Shown: piece after piece, positions 12,601 to 27,600 of the stretch
Numbering within the stretch: the first letter of the stretch is position 1
Layout: each line of letters opens with the position of its first letter
Assembly (NCBI RefSeq): GCF_037975245.1
Contig: NC_092563.1
Span: 5,645,501-5,709,500 of the forward strand
DNA from: Apostichopus japonicus
Taxonomy: Eukaryota; Echinodermata; Holothuroidea; Aspidochirotida; Stichopodidae
DNA length: 64,000 nt
Direction: 5' to 3'
Position numbers and translations under genes: made by a program
The notes under the pieces: model-generated
Database searches by the model: none
What the model was told of the DNA's origin: nothing
The model's input: the letters and a program-made list of their open reading frames with translations, nothing else

Positions 12601-15600
12601 ATGTATCACTCCATTGATCTGGTTGGGTTGGGTCTGTTCTGACTTCATTTAAAGAGATTGTGAAACCTTATAGGCATGAACATGTGTATTTTTATATTCC
12701 GATGCATCTAAAGTTTAAGTGAAAAAAAACAAAACGAAAAACATTGAATTCAAATTGTCCTTGTTGTTGTTGTTTGTAGGTATACATTTGGCAAACCGTT
12801 GAAGGGTACAGCAGATGTTTCAATACAGTTTAATTATAATGACCCTTCAATTACCAGATCTGTCCAGGTTTGTAGCAACTTCTATTTTTCTTTTGGTAAC
12901 CAACAGTGAATGGTGTACCGTATGTTTACATCTCAATTTTCTTGTAACGCTGCAGTACATACATTTGTTAGTTGATATATAAGTTTTTGTTTCTAATGCT
13001 TGACTGCTTTGAGGGGAAGGTGGAGGGGCAGGGGGAGGGGCATAACCAAGGTAGTTAAAAAGCCATGCTGTGGGGGTACAAGCAAAGCGATTAATTTGTA
13101 TCCAAGAAGAAACTGATTCTAAAATCCTTCGATATAAATTACACAAAATGTTTGTACGATTAAATTAAATTCATGAGAGCAATATCATCACAAAGTTAAT
13201 ATTTGTGCTAAAGTCCAAGGCTTGTAAGACTTTGGAAAGTGTGATTATTGCTTCATTGTCAAGAGTCATCAATTGTATCCTTTGAATATGAGGAAAGAGA
13301 CCAGTCCTCTGTTTTGGTTGTGTTTTGTGAAATATTTCAGGGCACTGTCATGCAGAAGAAACTAAAAAGTAAAAGTTGTCTTAGCCCTTTTGAACTTTCA
13401 CAGTTGTAAATCCATTTTTCTCATTCGACACTTTAATTGGCAGCTTGATGGCACTGCGGACATATCCCTGTCCCAAGACGAGATCTTCAAGCTTTTCCGT
13501 TCCTTCAACACATGGAGCGATGAAATCTACGATGGGACGGAGATTATCGTGTCTGCAACCGTCACGGAAGAACTGACTGGCCTTACCCAGGATGCAACAG
13601 CTGCAGTCTCTTACTATCAAAAGCCAATCAAAGTCGATGCACTCCCAATCAGTTCGTCCGTGTTCAAGCCAGGTCTTACTTACACCGCTTATGTAGGTTT
13701 CCATTCTGTAAATGAGGATGTTTACATTGTATTTCAGTTTCAGGAAGTTTGGCGGTACATTGATCTTCAAAGCCCCATTTACCATTTGATCTTGAAGTCT
13801 AAAGTTTCTTTGTCTTTGCCTTTGGTACTATTGGGTAGTAAATAAGCAAGACAAGGTACTTTTTTACCAAACATTTTGGCTCATTCGCAGAGATCGAGCG
13901 GAGGCACAATTCAAACAAAAACTTCCCTGTTTGTATACCAAAGCAATGACCTGGTACATCAAATCATATTAATATTTTACAATTGATATTATGTTATCAT
14001 CTTTCAAATCTGTAGTGTGACATAGTTTGATATTCTATTTTAGAGTCAAGGTTTCTGGTATTAGCCAAACCATTTACAGTATTGGCATCAAGGGAGATAG
14101 CAATTGCGCATTTGGTGTTCCTGTCTGTGACATTTTCTATGAGGGTCACTCAATAACCATTAAAGGATCGGTTCATGTGTTTGACATGTCTATTTTGTAT
14201 GAAAGAGCACAAAAAGGCAAACAGAATAGTGAAGAAACTACCATGATAGCATGCTCTGTTAAGGAGATATCACACTTTGAAGATATCAAAATTTCCTTGA
14301 AAATGACTGGTGTAGAAAGACTAACTGTGAGGGTGTGATGTCACATCCTCACTTCCTTGACATGTGTGAATATATTTCTTTAAAAATTATTTACATATTT
14401 TTACACATTTGAAAATAATAATCAAAAATTCTTCAGATGTTTAATCTCAAATACTGCCTTTGACAAATCGTCCCTTGTTTCACGCACTGACGAATATGCA
14501 AATTATTTTATTTTGTTTTACGTAGTGACGAATGTTTTTAAAACATTTATATTCCCTTAAAAATTGTTCTACATCCTTTAAATTTAAAACGGCTATAAAA
14601 TATAATTTGTTTTCTGTAACATGAAACTATAGATACTGCTTAAAAGGTATTATTTGTGATCAAACATTCATTTGCAAAGCAGTGAATTGATTTGGATCGT
14701 GATAGATAACTTTCTAACATTCGTCAGTACGCGAAACAAGGGACGAAATATGAGATCTCCTGACATATCTTTTGGTTGAAAGTCATGAAATCTCACAAAA
14801 TATTTAGAAAAAAAACAAAGACTTTTCAGAAATGTGAGGATGTGACATCACAGCTAGTCAGATTTCAGCAGTTTCTACACAATCTGATAAAACTTTACAC
14901 TTGAATATCTCTTTAACCGAAAAAGATATTTGAACAGTTTTTTCACCATTGTGTTTATTTTATTGTCCTCTTTCATATAACATAAACATGTATGACAACT
15001 GAACCAATCCTTTAACTGCAATGTCATACCACCCCACCATATTTCCAATAACTATGATGCTTCTTTGGTAGACAAAATACACTTCCACGTAGGCTTTGAA
15101 AAAGAAAATATGTTTTGATCTTAACCTTTTTGCTCCAGGTATTATTATATGCTCAGTGCTATTAACTGAGCATTTCAGGTAAGCATACCATCAGTTTACA
15201 GCAACCTTTTCCTGTGTGCATGTGTGTGTGTGTGTGTTAACTTCTAAGAATGACTATCTTTGCCAGCAATGAGTATTTATGACTCTTCTGTCTTGATTTA
15301 TTTGTCCTCAGTTGTTGGTCACTCATCAAGATGGCAGCATGCTCACAGCGAAGGAACGAAGAGATAGTCTGGTCGTTGCTTTTAAAGAGGCTATTAACTA
15401 CGAGGAACAAAGTTGGGTCAGAACTGCCTACAGTATCCCAGAGTCTGGAATCGTAGAAGCCACACTTGATGTAGACCAGTCAGCAACTAGTTTACAAATG
15501 AAGGTAAATCATTTGAAATATAGTTTTACCTTCAAATCTGTTTGGTTTCGTGATCGATATGTTCTGTTTACAAATGAAGGTAAATCATTTGAAATATAGT

Positions 15601-18600
15601 TAACTTTCATATCTGTTAGGTTGGTGTTCGATCTGTTATGTTTACAAATGAAGGTAAATCATATGTAATATAGTCAACCTTCATATCTGTTTGGTTGGTT
15701 ATCGATCTGTTATGTTTACAAATGAAGGTAAATCATTTGAAATATAGTTAACTTTCATATCTGTTAGGTTGGTGATCGATCTGTTATGTTTACAAATGAA
15801 GGTAAATCATATGTAATATAGTCAACCTTCATATCTGTTTGGTTGGTGATCGATCTGTTATGTTTACAAATGAAGGTAAATCATTTGAAATATAGTTAAC
15901 CTTCATATCTGTTTGGTTGGTGATGGATCTGTTATGTTTACAAATGAAGGTAAATCATATGTAATATAGTCAACCTTCATATCTGTTTGGTTGGTGATCG
16001 ATCTGTTATGTTTACAAATGAAGGTAAATCATTTGAAATATAGTCAACCTTCATATCTGTTAGGTTGGTGATCGATCTGTTATGTTTACAAATGAAGGTA
16101 AATCATATGTAATATAGTCAACCTTCATATCTGTTTGGTTGGTGATCGATCTGTTATGTTTACAAATGAAGGTAAATCATTTGAAATATAGTTAACCTTC
16201 ATATCTGTTTGGTTGGTGATGGATCTGTTATGTTTACAAATGAAGGTAAATCATTTGAAATATAGTTAACCTTCATATCTGTTTGGTTGGTGATCGATCT
16301 GTTATGTTAACAAATAAAGGTAAACCATTTGCCTTGAAAGCTTTGCTTGGTTCTTGACTGTGAGCTAGATCATAACTTGAGCAAGTTGTTATCATACAAG
16401 TGAAGGTATGAAGGCACCTGTGAGATTGTAATACATTAATAAGATGTATAGTGCAGCAATTTAGGGGACCGGGCATGCTATATTTTGCATATTCCCTTAT
16501 CATTGCTACTGTAATTACAGATGTCTACTCTTCCAACCTCATTAATAAAGAAACGTACTCATTCATCTATTGTCTATCTGTTTGTCTGTCAGTCTTTCCT
16601 TCCATCCATACATAATATTAGGTATAATTAATCCCCCCTTCCCACATTTTCTCTTTTCCAGGGTTTGTACTACCGACCATCTTCACAAGAACTTGACAGT
16701 TACCAACCCAACTCATACTTGCAATATTTGACAAAAATGGACTCCCCCAGTCAGACGTACATCCAAATTGCCATTGAGACAGAACAAGTGACAGTAAGCT
16801 ATGACATTTTTTCATTCATTCTTGCATGCTTAATTATCATTTTTACTACAGTAGGCTAAGGAGCCTAACAAGAAGTAACAATAAGGCTATGGGACTTTAC
16901 TACAGTAGGCTAAGAAGCCTAACAAGAAGTTACAATAAGGCTATGGGACTTTACTACAGTAGGCTAAGAAGCCTAACAAGAAGTTACAATAAGGCTATGG
17001 GACTTTACTACAGTAGGCTAAGAAGCCTTCCAACAAGTAACGACAAGACTACGGGTCTTAACAACATTTGGCTAAGAGTTACAAGAAATAATGACAAGAC
17101 TATGGGACCTTACAACAGTAGGCTAAGTGCTGTAGCTTACCAAGAATTAACAACAAGAGTATGGGACTCTACTGTAGTAGGCTAAGAAACTTACTACAGT
17201 AGGCTAAGAAGCCTAACAAGAAGTTACAATAAGACTATGTGACCTTACAACAGTAGGCTAAGTACTGTAGCTTACCAAGAATTAACAACAAGAGTATGGG
17301 ACTCTACTGTAGTCGGCTGAGAAACTTACCTAAAAGTAATGACAATACTATAGGACTTTACTTCAGTAGGCTAAGGAGCTTACCCAGATGTAAAGACACG
17401 ACTATGAATGAAAGAAAAAAGTGCAAAGTTCTGTTTAAGGATGATGTTTAGCGATAATCAGGTTCATTAGAAAATGAAATGTGTTCAATCATACTTGTTT
17501 ACAATCAGTACTTTTACACAGTAAAATAATTAGCATAGTTAGTCTGAATAAGTATCATCCAACTGATATGTTTATTTATCTTTTTTGTTTATCTTATGAA
17601 GATTGGCCAGGATGTGACTTTCACAGTGACGACAACGGAAATTCCATCGGAACTTACTTACACGGTAAGCATTGATTGTAAAATGCCATTTGAGACGAAA
17701 ATAATAATTATTGATAATACAGCAATTATAATGTTCCATCTGTCTAGAAGAACATAATCCAGAGTGCCAAAACAGAAGAATATCAAAAAAACATATTTCA
17801 GAGTGCCAGATATAAAAATAGAAAACACATATTTCAGAGTGCCAAACAGAAGAATAGAAAACACATATTCCAGAGTACCAAACAGAGTTTTCACATTTTT
17901 TATTTCTTTTTGGCAAATTTGTGTCCACATTGTTAGAATGTACTATAGAAAAAAAAGTTATTTCTTCTCCTTTCAAATTTGAAACCGTTGATGGTCAAGT
18001 CCTTTTATTTACTTCACGTTAGGTAATCTCCCAAGGCAACATCATGTTAGTTGACTCACTGAAAGCTCTCACACGGAATGTCAACACTATAACCTTAGCC
18101 GTGGATGCTAGGATGGCCCCCAGAGCCAAGGTGATTGTTTCCTTTGTCAGGGATGATGGAGAGGTGATAGCAGACAGTGTTGAGCTCCAAGTCGACGGCA
18201 TCTTTAAGAATCAAGTGAGTATTGCCAAAAGAACTCTCTTTCTAAGTCAATTAAAACTTCAAAAGCCATGAGATTTTACGGTTTCCACAAATGTCATGTC
18301 TTCATCGTAATGCTAGATTTTGAGTTGCCTTGGACTACAATCCCAGTGATACTATACTGGGGCTCAAAATGCTGAAGTGCTGACGGCACAGAGAGTAATT
18401 TGTTCCCCCCTCCCCCACCCCCCCCTACCTTATTCAAGACCTGTACCCTACTCAATATATTATATGGTAACATAACAATAACCAGCTACTTCTGACCACC
18501 AAAATTACATTAGGAATGGTGACATTATGTTTGTAAATAACAATGTATAAGTACTGAATTACAAGTTGTACATGACAAAAGAGTTGGCCTAACTTACTTT

Positions 18601-21600
18601 TACACATTCTCCTACACAGGCTCTCTAGTGGATAAGAAGTTTGCTAACAGTTTTATTTTATTTTGACTAAAGAGTTAACGGAACTCAATCAATTAAAAGA
18701 CACCATCTGGTAGTGATCACATATATCTCGTGAATAGATTGGGGTGGGGGGGGGGGGACTCTGATTATGTTTGAATATTACACTGGTTGATCAAAGTAAA
18801 AGTAAGTTACATCCCAATTCAATATGCAGTGCGATCTAGGTCAAAAGCAAGGTTGAGAGTTAAAGCAATCCAATCCCCCCCTAGAGTAAAATTAAAGGAT
18901 CCGATTGCATTTCATGATCAAAAATAGAAATTGTCGATATTATTTTATTACTTTAAGTTTTAGCAGTAAAGCATTGACCTATGTTTTCATTTGTATGTTA
19001 GGTAAGTGTCTCCTTTGACCGGGATACTAGTGAACCAGGTGATGCCATCACATTCACCGTCGAGGCTTCCCCAGAGTCTTTTGTCGGTATCCTAGCTGTC
19101 GACCAGAGCGTTCTTATTTTGAAGTCGGGGAACGACATTACCAGAGATGAGGTGAGTCCTCTGTTCCGTTTGTCAGGTTGAATCTATATGGAGTGGAAGG
19201 TAGCCTTCCTTATCTCACCCACTGTTGCCTAGAATCTTGTCTCAATGAATAAAAGCAATCATATGGTGTAAGTATTATATCCTTTCTAACACAACCCACT
19301 GTCACAGTGAATGTCACCAAAATGGATAAAGTGTCTTTTGTAACACAACCCACTTTCTCTCTCAACATCAGAACGATGCTGAGATAACCTGTAGTGTAGT
19401 ATGCTTCGCAGGTTCCTACCTTCCTATACACTGAATATATTTAATATGAGACAACAACAAATAAAACCTTGGAACCTTGTGGTATTGTATATCACACTGA
19501 CAAATGTTTGCAGATTATTTCAGACAATTTATTAAAAAATTGACACTGATGGATTGTTTCAAACTGCCAGCGCCACAGCACTTATTGAAGGTTAAATTTA
19601 TAACTTTTTTCAACTCCATCTTTTTCTATTTTCTTATAGGTGATTGATGAATTATCTGCAATTGGCACTGATGATGTTGGCACTGACAGTTTTCCAACAG
19701 ATGTCGTTTTCCGCAAGAAGAGAAGAGTGTTGTACCCTCGTTACTCCCCAAGCAGTTCTGCAAGAGAAGTATTCAATGTAAGTATGATCGATGCTAATTG
19801 CTGTATTATTTAAAAGAATTGCTACATATTTCTCTATGGCTTGTATAGTTTATGACTTTTATCAGCAGTTTACTACCATGTAAACTGTATAGGAAACAGG
19901 ATCCTAAGCTTAGCAACGGCAATATTCAAGTTTAATTACAAGTGTCATAAATTATTATTTTTTCTTTTCAAATGGATTCACTCATTCAGAAGTGTCAATA
20001 AGTTTCTATAGTGTAATAGAATATATGATCCTTGTCAGCAAATTTATGCTAAGCTTAGTTTTATGCTGAGGTAAGTTGCAAGCATAGTCAAATGCTCATT
20101 CTTGTGCAAACGATTTTGCCCACAAAGAGAATAACAGGTGTTCCTATATCAGGAGAACTGTTCCTGTGTTGTACCGTCATGGTGTAGCTAGCCTACCATG
20201 TAAACTGTACAGGAAACAGAAACCTCAGCTTAGCAACGGCAATATTCAGGTGTAATTAATAGTTGCTGCTGTCCAAATGGTTTCCTCATTGAGAAGTGGC
20301 ATAGGTACAGTAGTGACATAGTCGATCATCTGATAGGGGGCAATTCTAGTTACTGCTGAATATGCAAGCAGAATTTAATTGGTTTCACTAAATGTATTCA
20401 CAATTCAAGTCAGCAGTCATTCTCTTGCTGGGGTCTCATGTGCTTGCCGCATTATCACGCACTGTTTAATTATTGTATAGAACGTGATGTCAAGAGCTTC
20501 AATATGATCATCTGATGTGTCCAGAAATTAAATAATCTGTTTGGTCTCTACTCACATAGTGAACTCTTTTATCACATTACATTTTTTTTTTCACTTTATC
20601 ATATCATGTTGTAGGATGCTGGGCTACTGGTGTTTTCTGATGGGCTGGTCCCTGGATATGTGTCTAATAATTACAATTGTGAGTATCTGCTATTTCTCAG
20701 CTGTTTGTTGAACAACCCTTGGCATTGTAAAGACAAAAGAAAACAAAAAACAACAACAAAGAATTGTATCGAATCATCTGCTATTGAAACTCTATCCAGG
20801 TTTTCTGGTCACTCTTGAAGAGAAATTATGTAACACATGTACCAAAAGTATTAAGCTGTTGAAATGTGCCACGAAGAATTCAGATTGGTTAAGTGTGTGC
20901 ACACTACTTGCATGCAACATGATTGCAGTAAGCTTGTGGACACTGTGATGCTCTACAGTGGACCCTCTGAAGTCCTGGCATGAGGCAATCAGGGTGGTGG
21001 TGGGGGGGGGGTGCTGCAAGGTCAAGAGCCTCTAATTCATGTGATGGGTTACAAATGAAAGGGTGAAAGAAAATATGCTCATACTTAAGAGCTGGTATTG
21101 AATGAAGAACCTGATTTCATTCTTGCTTCTTTATTTATCAGATTTTTTGTATGAGGATGATGTGGCACTTGAAGCAGCTCCGTTTCCAGCTCAGGCAGAT
21201 ACAGCTGGTGGAGCTGCACGTGAGAAGTCGGATTCGAATACGAATCCTGGCAGTGCTATAGAGGTGACCGTGAGGAAGCAGTTTCCTGAAACGTGGCTTT
21301 GGAGCGATATAATCGCAGAGTGAGAATTTGTTTTTTTTGTCTTAACCATTGTCAGTGTAGTTTATTCAGTCATTCCTCCTAACTTTTTTTTTATTTCCAG
21401 ATGTTGCAGCAGGGCATATGAATAATTGTCCCTAATGATGAGCTAATATTGGTTGGCTTAAGATTAACCTGGAACAGCAGGATAAAATAGCAGAGCTTTG
21501 ACCCTGGATGGTTTGAGCTTTGACAGTGGATTGTTTGAATATATGATTAATAGTGGTTTCGTGTTACTTCTGCTGTCGTAAGGTTCAATCCAGAACCCGA

Positions 21601-24600
21601 AGAATAAAGGGTAGTGGGGAACGTTAGCATCGTCAGTGATAATTTCAGTGGAAAGTCAGATTTGTAAATATTATTCAAATAGAATTCTTAAACCAAGTAT
21701 CCACAGTGGCCCTCCCTTCCATACTTGACCAACAGCCGTTGTTTGGGGCACCCTCACATCTGTCCTATGCAAAGACTTCTCTAACTAGAAACACTGCAAG
21801 TATTGTCATTGAAATGTTGAGGTATGGTACATAAATCTGCTACTTCATGCATTTTACTGTTAACCAGTGACATCATCAGTTAACCAGTGACGTACTGTTA
21901 ACCAGTGACACCGTTCTGTTAACCAGTGACATATCGTACTGTTAACCAGTGACACATCGTACTGTTAACCAGTGACATCGTACCGTTAACCAGTGACACT
22001 GTACCGTTAACCTGTGACATCGTTCTGTTAACCAGTGACACATCGTACTGTTAACCAGTGACATCGTACCGTTAACCAGTGACACTGTACCGTTAACCTG
22101 TGACACATCGTACCGTTAACCGGTGACACATCGTACTGTTAACCAGTGAACCTTACCGTTAACCAGTGACACCACATCGTTAATCAGTGACACATCGTAC
22201 CGTTACTCAGTGACACATCGTACCGTTAATCAGTGACACATCATACCGTTAACTAGTGACATCGTTCTGTTAACCAGTGATATCGTACCGTTAACCTATG
22301 ACATTGTACCGTTCACCAAGACATCGTACTTCACACTGTTAACCAGTGATGACATACTGTTAACCTGTGAAAATTTTTCACAATTGGTCAAGTACCAATG
22401 TATTAATTGGACAGGACTCAATAGCCAGGAATTCTGAGTTGGAAAGGCACAAAATATTAAAGATAGGGGAACCAAAACTTCCAAGGAGAGGCAGATTAGT
22501 CCTTTCATGAAACACGTACAGATGCTGGTGGCATAGATGGAGGGTAAGTCCGTCTGCCTGGCGAGGGGGGGGGGATAGGCAAGGCCCTGACACTGCCGGT
22601 TTGGTTATGAAACCTATATAGATATAAAAAATAAAATAAAATGAACACTTTCATCATTTGAATATTCCTCTGTCAGTGATAACAGAGATGTAAAACCTTT
22701 CAAATTTCTTTCTTTTCGATTAGCTCTAATGGTCAAGTTATCGTCAAGACGACAGTTCCCGATACCATCACGTCTTGGCTTGGAAGTGCTTTTGCTGTCT
22801 CACTCACAGATGGTCTTGGAGTGGCTGAAGCACCGGTCAAGGTAATCTTAAATAAGTTTGAAATTTAAACAGATAGTCTAGGTCTACACATACTTACACA
22901 TTGCCTTAAATGTCTTGTTCCAGTCGGTGACCACACCCTGACAGCAGTTTGTTGTCTGAGTGATGTGGAATTTTCAAAGCTGTAGACTTTTAGTCAAGGT
23001 TTCTTCATGGGAACATCACAAAGAGTGATTTTTTTTTTTTACTCTATAATGTCAAATAATGTATCCTGAAGGGTGGGGTCCCTTCTCCTATGTGAACCAA
23101 AATTGTTCATTTTATACACTCCCCACAGGTTCCTTCACTGGGGTAAACATAGACATAACATGAAAGGTCTCTTTATACAGGTGCCACAAATCATTTGATC
23201 CTGTGATGATGTAAGATATTCGTCAGAGGGTGCCCCTTCACTTATGTGGCCATTACAAAGCATTTTGTGAAGAGGGTTCACTCCATGTGGAGGTCATCCA
23301 TTCATAAATTGAACCTCTTTGTCAAATAATTGGCCGTTATAGTTACATTAGTTGTTTCAACATCCTTTTGAAAGCAAACCCATTCACATGGTGACAATAA
23401 AATCACTCTTTCAGAATAATTTTATTTGGCAATCGCATTATAGAAATTAGCATTAATACTTCACTCATAGGTGCTTCCACTTATTATTAATTATTATTAA
23501 TTATAAAATCATTTTCATATGCGGGTACAGAATCCATCAAATATGTAATCCTTAAAGTGACGTGACATATCCATCATCAGAGACGTGTTCAGTTTTTGTC
23601 GAATATAGAAATCATATTTTAGAAACTTCTTACCTGTGCCATCAGACTGCATGAACCTTAAAAAGGTGACATGATATTTTTCTTCACATGTACTTCCCAG
23701 TGCGGGTGAACGTAGAGAAAAAAACTTTGCATCAAGGCTCACATATGTGCCATCCATCAGTAAAGTCACCATCCACAAGTACTTTCGACTTACTTTTGAA
23801 ATTGAACTGCATGAAGACATGCGCGTACATTACTCTTTCAAAGGTATTTTGCATTCACACATATATCATTTTCTATTCCCTAGACGACTGTTTTCAAGCC
23901 GTTCTTTGTGTCACTCAACTTGCCGTATTCAATCATCAGAGGTGAAACTCTGGTCCTTCAAGCTACCGTTTTCAACTATTTCGACACCGAAATTCAAGTA
24001 TGTATCTATGATGAATATTTTCTGTTCTAGTTGAAGGAATATGACATGTTTATTTTAACTGAAATTTTTGTGTTTTACATGTTCTTATTCCATTTTTAAG
24101 AAGTAATATCTCTTTAATATTTCACTTTCCCTTCGGTATGGAAAAGGTTCATATTATTCATTTAAATGCATCACTGCCATGTAGCATATTTCCAATCAAG
24201 CATCATATTCTGGAAAATGGTGGCCAGAAATGCAATGTTATAGATTGCTATTCATTGGGATAATCATTCTTTCTTGGAGAGGGAGAGATGACAAACTTTC
24301 TTTGGCAGCAGTGAAAATAACAACTGTTTAAAGTAACATTGAAGACAAGATTGTAACTTAGAGAGAAAATACAGTGGGTAGGAATGCCCCCTCTTGTTCC
24401 CCCTCAGGCCAAACAACTGACCTTTATTCAGTTGCTGCCCTCCCCCCCCCACCTCCCCCCTTCTTTTCTCTTTGGCTACACTACTGCCCTGTATTTCAGT
24501 TGGCAGGTTTCATTTCTACTCTCCTTTATTCTCACAACTGCTGATTGGCCTCCCCCCTTCCACACCCCACCCTCATTTTACCCTTTTAGTAATCACCACT

Positions 24601-27600
24601 ACTTTGTCCTGAGTTTCAAAAGTTATTTAAGTTTCACATTCAGCCACAATCCAAGCCATGTCGTTCTTGTTTCTCTTTTAAAGGCCACAGTTTCTCTTGA
24701 GAAGTCCACTCATTTTGAAGGCATTATCGTGGATGAAAACGGCATCGAAAAGTCTTCATCTGAGGCCATGGTAAGTTAAAGGTCATCAGTTTTACCCCTC
24801 ACATGTGCTAGAAAGTCGAAAAATGGTCACTCTTAATATCCAAACTTCAGAAGAACACATAACCGCCACTCTCTGTAACTGTTATGGAACCTGATGACAT
24901 TGCTCATTATATGTGATGCCTCATCGAGGGGGCCCAGCTATATTGCCCAGAAATTTTGAAAGTCGGTAGAATTTCCAGTCAGGACCCACTGCAGAGTCAA
25001 CGATGTCTATATTTGTTTGGGCTTTCATTTTATTAAAAACTTACTGTACGCCAATGCTAAGCAAAATATATATATATATATATATATGTAACAAGCAAGG
25101 CATAAACAAAATGGAAATTGCATTGCATAGATTTCTGGGATTTGTGATGAAAGGGGTGTGATACTCAGGCATACAGTTTTATAATAAAAAAAAAAAGGAA
25201 AAAGAAAATACTGCTCTGATATTAAACATTATGAATGGAAGAGAAAAAAAGGTAATCAAATCATAAATAATAATAATAATAAATAAGTTCTTAATATAGC
25301 GCCAAATACCAAAAGGCCTCTAGGCGCTTTACAAAACCTAAAAAAAATTTAGAAAAATAAAAAGACAGAGAAATCAAAGGAATAAAAAGTCTAGAAAACA
25401 CATAAATAAGCTGTGGAATTGTTCGCTGTTCAAAATGTCTGGACATTTTCTTTTCTTTCTAGATGGACAAAATTACCATTCCAGCAGGAAGTGGAGCCAG
25501 TGTCTTCTTTCCTATCAGCATTACAAAGATAGGTTTGGTCAACCTTGAAGTGAGAGCGATTTCTGATCTGGCCGGTGATGCCGTCAGGAGGCAGCTCTTG
25601 GTTGAGGTTAGGGAAAGAGAATACTTGTGTGATGCCTTCATGAATACTATTACCTTTAGGGAAAGAGAATACTCATGTGATGCCTTCTTCAATACTATTT
25701 CCTTTAGGGAAAGAGAATACTCTTGTGATGCCTTCATGAATACTATTACCTCTAGGGAAAGAGAATACTTGTGTGATGCCTTTATGAATACTATTACCTC
25801 TAGGGAAAGAGAATACTTGTGTGATGCCTTCATGAATACTATTACCTCTAGGGAAAGAGAATACTTGTGTGATGCCTTCATGAATACTATTACCTTTAGG
25901 GAAAGAGAATACTTGTGTGATGCCTTCATGAATACTATTACCTTTTGATCCATGTAGCAGTCTAGCACTACAGCCATGAATATTCTTTGTAAAGTCTTTA
26001 TTTCAAAAGAGCAAATTTTCCTGTTTCAGATTTATTTATCATGACAATATATTTGATGAGATCCAAATCTAAAGCCTTTCGAAACAAGTGAATGCCAGTA
26101 CCTTTACAACACTTTTCCATGTGACCCTGTTAATGTCTTTATTCCTCCGTAAAATTGCATACTTAGATATAAGGTAGCTAAAATGTCACCTATTTGGACA
26201 AGAAGAAGAATTTAGATGACTTTCAAGGGATTGTTGCCGTAGTAACTGAAATATGATAATGAAATTTCAACAATGTACTTAAGGATTGAATTACATTAGG
26301 ATAATAGCCCCTTTCTTGGCTTCCTAGCTCTAGTGCCTTGTAAACAGACAGTTTCAGTATCCGTGTTATTATGTTGTATGCAATGGACAAATTTTTCAGG
26401 AAGAAGTCAGATTTGGAGAACAAGTCCCTCCTCCCCACCTCCCTCCCTCCCTCCCACCTCCCTCCCTCCTCCCTCTCTCTGAAGTAATAACTATCTTACA
26501 ATATGTTTTGGTTATCCTTCAGGCGGAAGGAATCTCCCACAGTGTCTCAGAGACGAGACTGTTTAATGAGGGCACAGACACAGACATCGAGGAAGTGTTT
26601 GCCATTGGACTTCCCTCGCCAGATGAACTGGTCTCTGGGTCAGTTAGGGTACTGCTGTCGGTAACGGGTAAGAAACAAAATAGTGCATAATATCATATAA
26701 GAAGGGATAAAATATTTGTACAACAGTTACAGCTAAAGGAATGAACAGAATTTGGGTTTCTAACATGGAAAAGGTTGAAAACAATTTGTGATGGGGGGTT
26801 TTGGGGGGGGGGAGAGAGAGGAGGGGCAGATATTCGGTACTTTGTTCAATAATTTACTGGGCGAGTACCTGTATTTGTAAAACACCCCAAGTAACTTTGC
26901 GAGAGATGTTTGACACAACTTTTTCTCTGTCGTACCAAAAAGACACCTCATGCCCAGTGGAACTGAATATCCTTTGAAAGTCTCTAAATTGTGACTTATT
27001 TCAACTTTCAACTTTATCCAACTTAGTAAATCAACCATACAATAAACAACATTTTGCTCAGCTTTTGAAATTGTCCGTCTCAAATGAAAATTTTTCTCAG
27101 GACTTTGTTTTTGAAAGAATTAATACATTGAATTTTACCTTTAAACTCAGAGACTACCCTTGATTGGTCTCTCAGCAATGGCAACGTAACATAACTATAT
27201 TGTCATATCACTATGTCAATCGATCGCAGGAAATTTTATTTAGAGAAAAAGTGGATGCTACCGAGGGAGTGATTGTGTGAATATTCATGTCGGGACATGA
27301 AAAGAGAGTAAGGCCACTTTCGACTAGATTTGTGATCTATATTTTAATTCCCCTTGATTTGTAAAACTCTATTACCCCCATTCTTTGGTGGGGCCATGCA
27401 GGTGACATCATGGGTCCAACCATGAATAATCTAGACAGCCTGCTGAAGATGCCCTTCGGCTGCGGAGAGCAGAACATGATGAACTTTGCTCCGGACGTCT
27501 TTGTCTACGAATACCTCACGGTGACAGACCAGAACAGCCCAGAGATCAAAGACAAAGCGTACCGGTTCATGCTCTCTGGTAAGTTAATGAGGCAAGACAA

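Noticed and set aside
14027-14338. 103-codon frame between two CD109-like exons
   Set aside because: The flanking exons already join in frame (TYTAY to LLVTHQDG), and the frame overlaps the left arm of the palindromic MITE at 14160.
23515-23820. 101-codon minus-strand frame opposite a CD109-like intron
   Set aside because: No recognised domain, no promoter or splice evidence, and no second exon; could be a decayed mobile-element piece.
27402-27578. Bacterial-type A2M homologue
   Set aside because: Multiple GT-AG introns in conserved phases show a eukaryotic gene.
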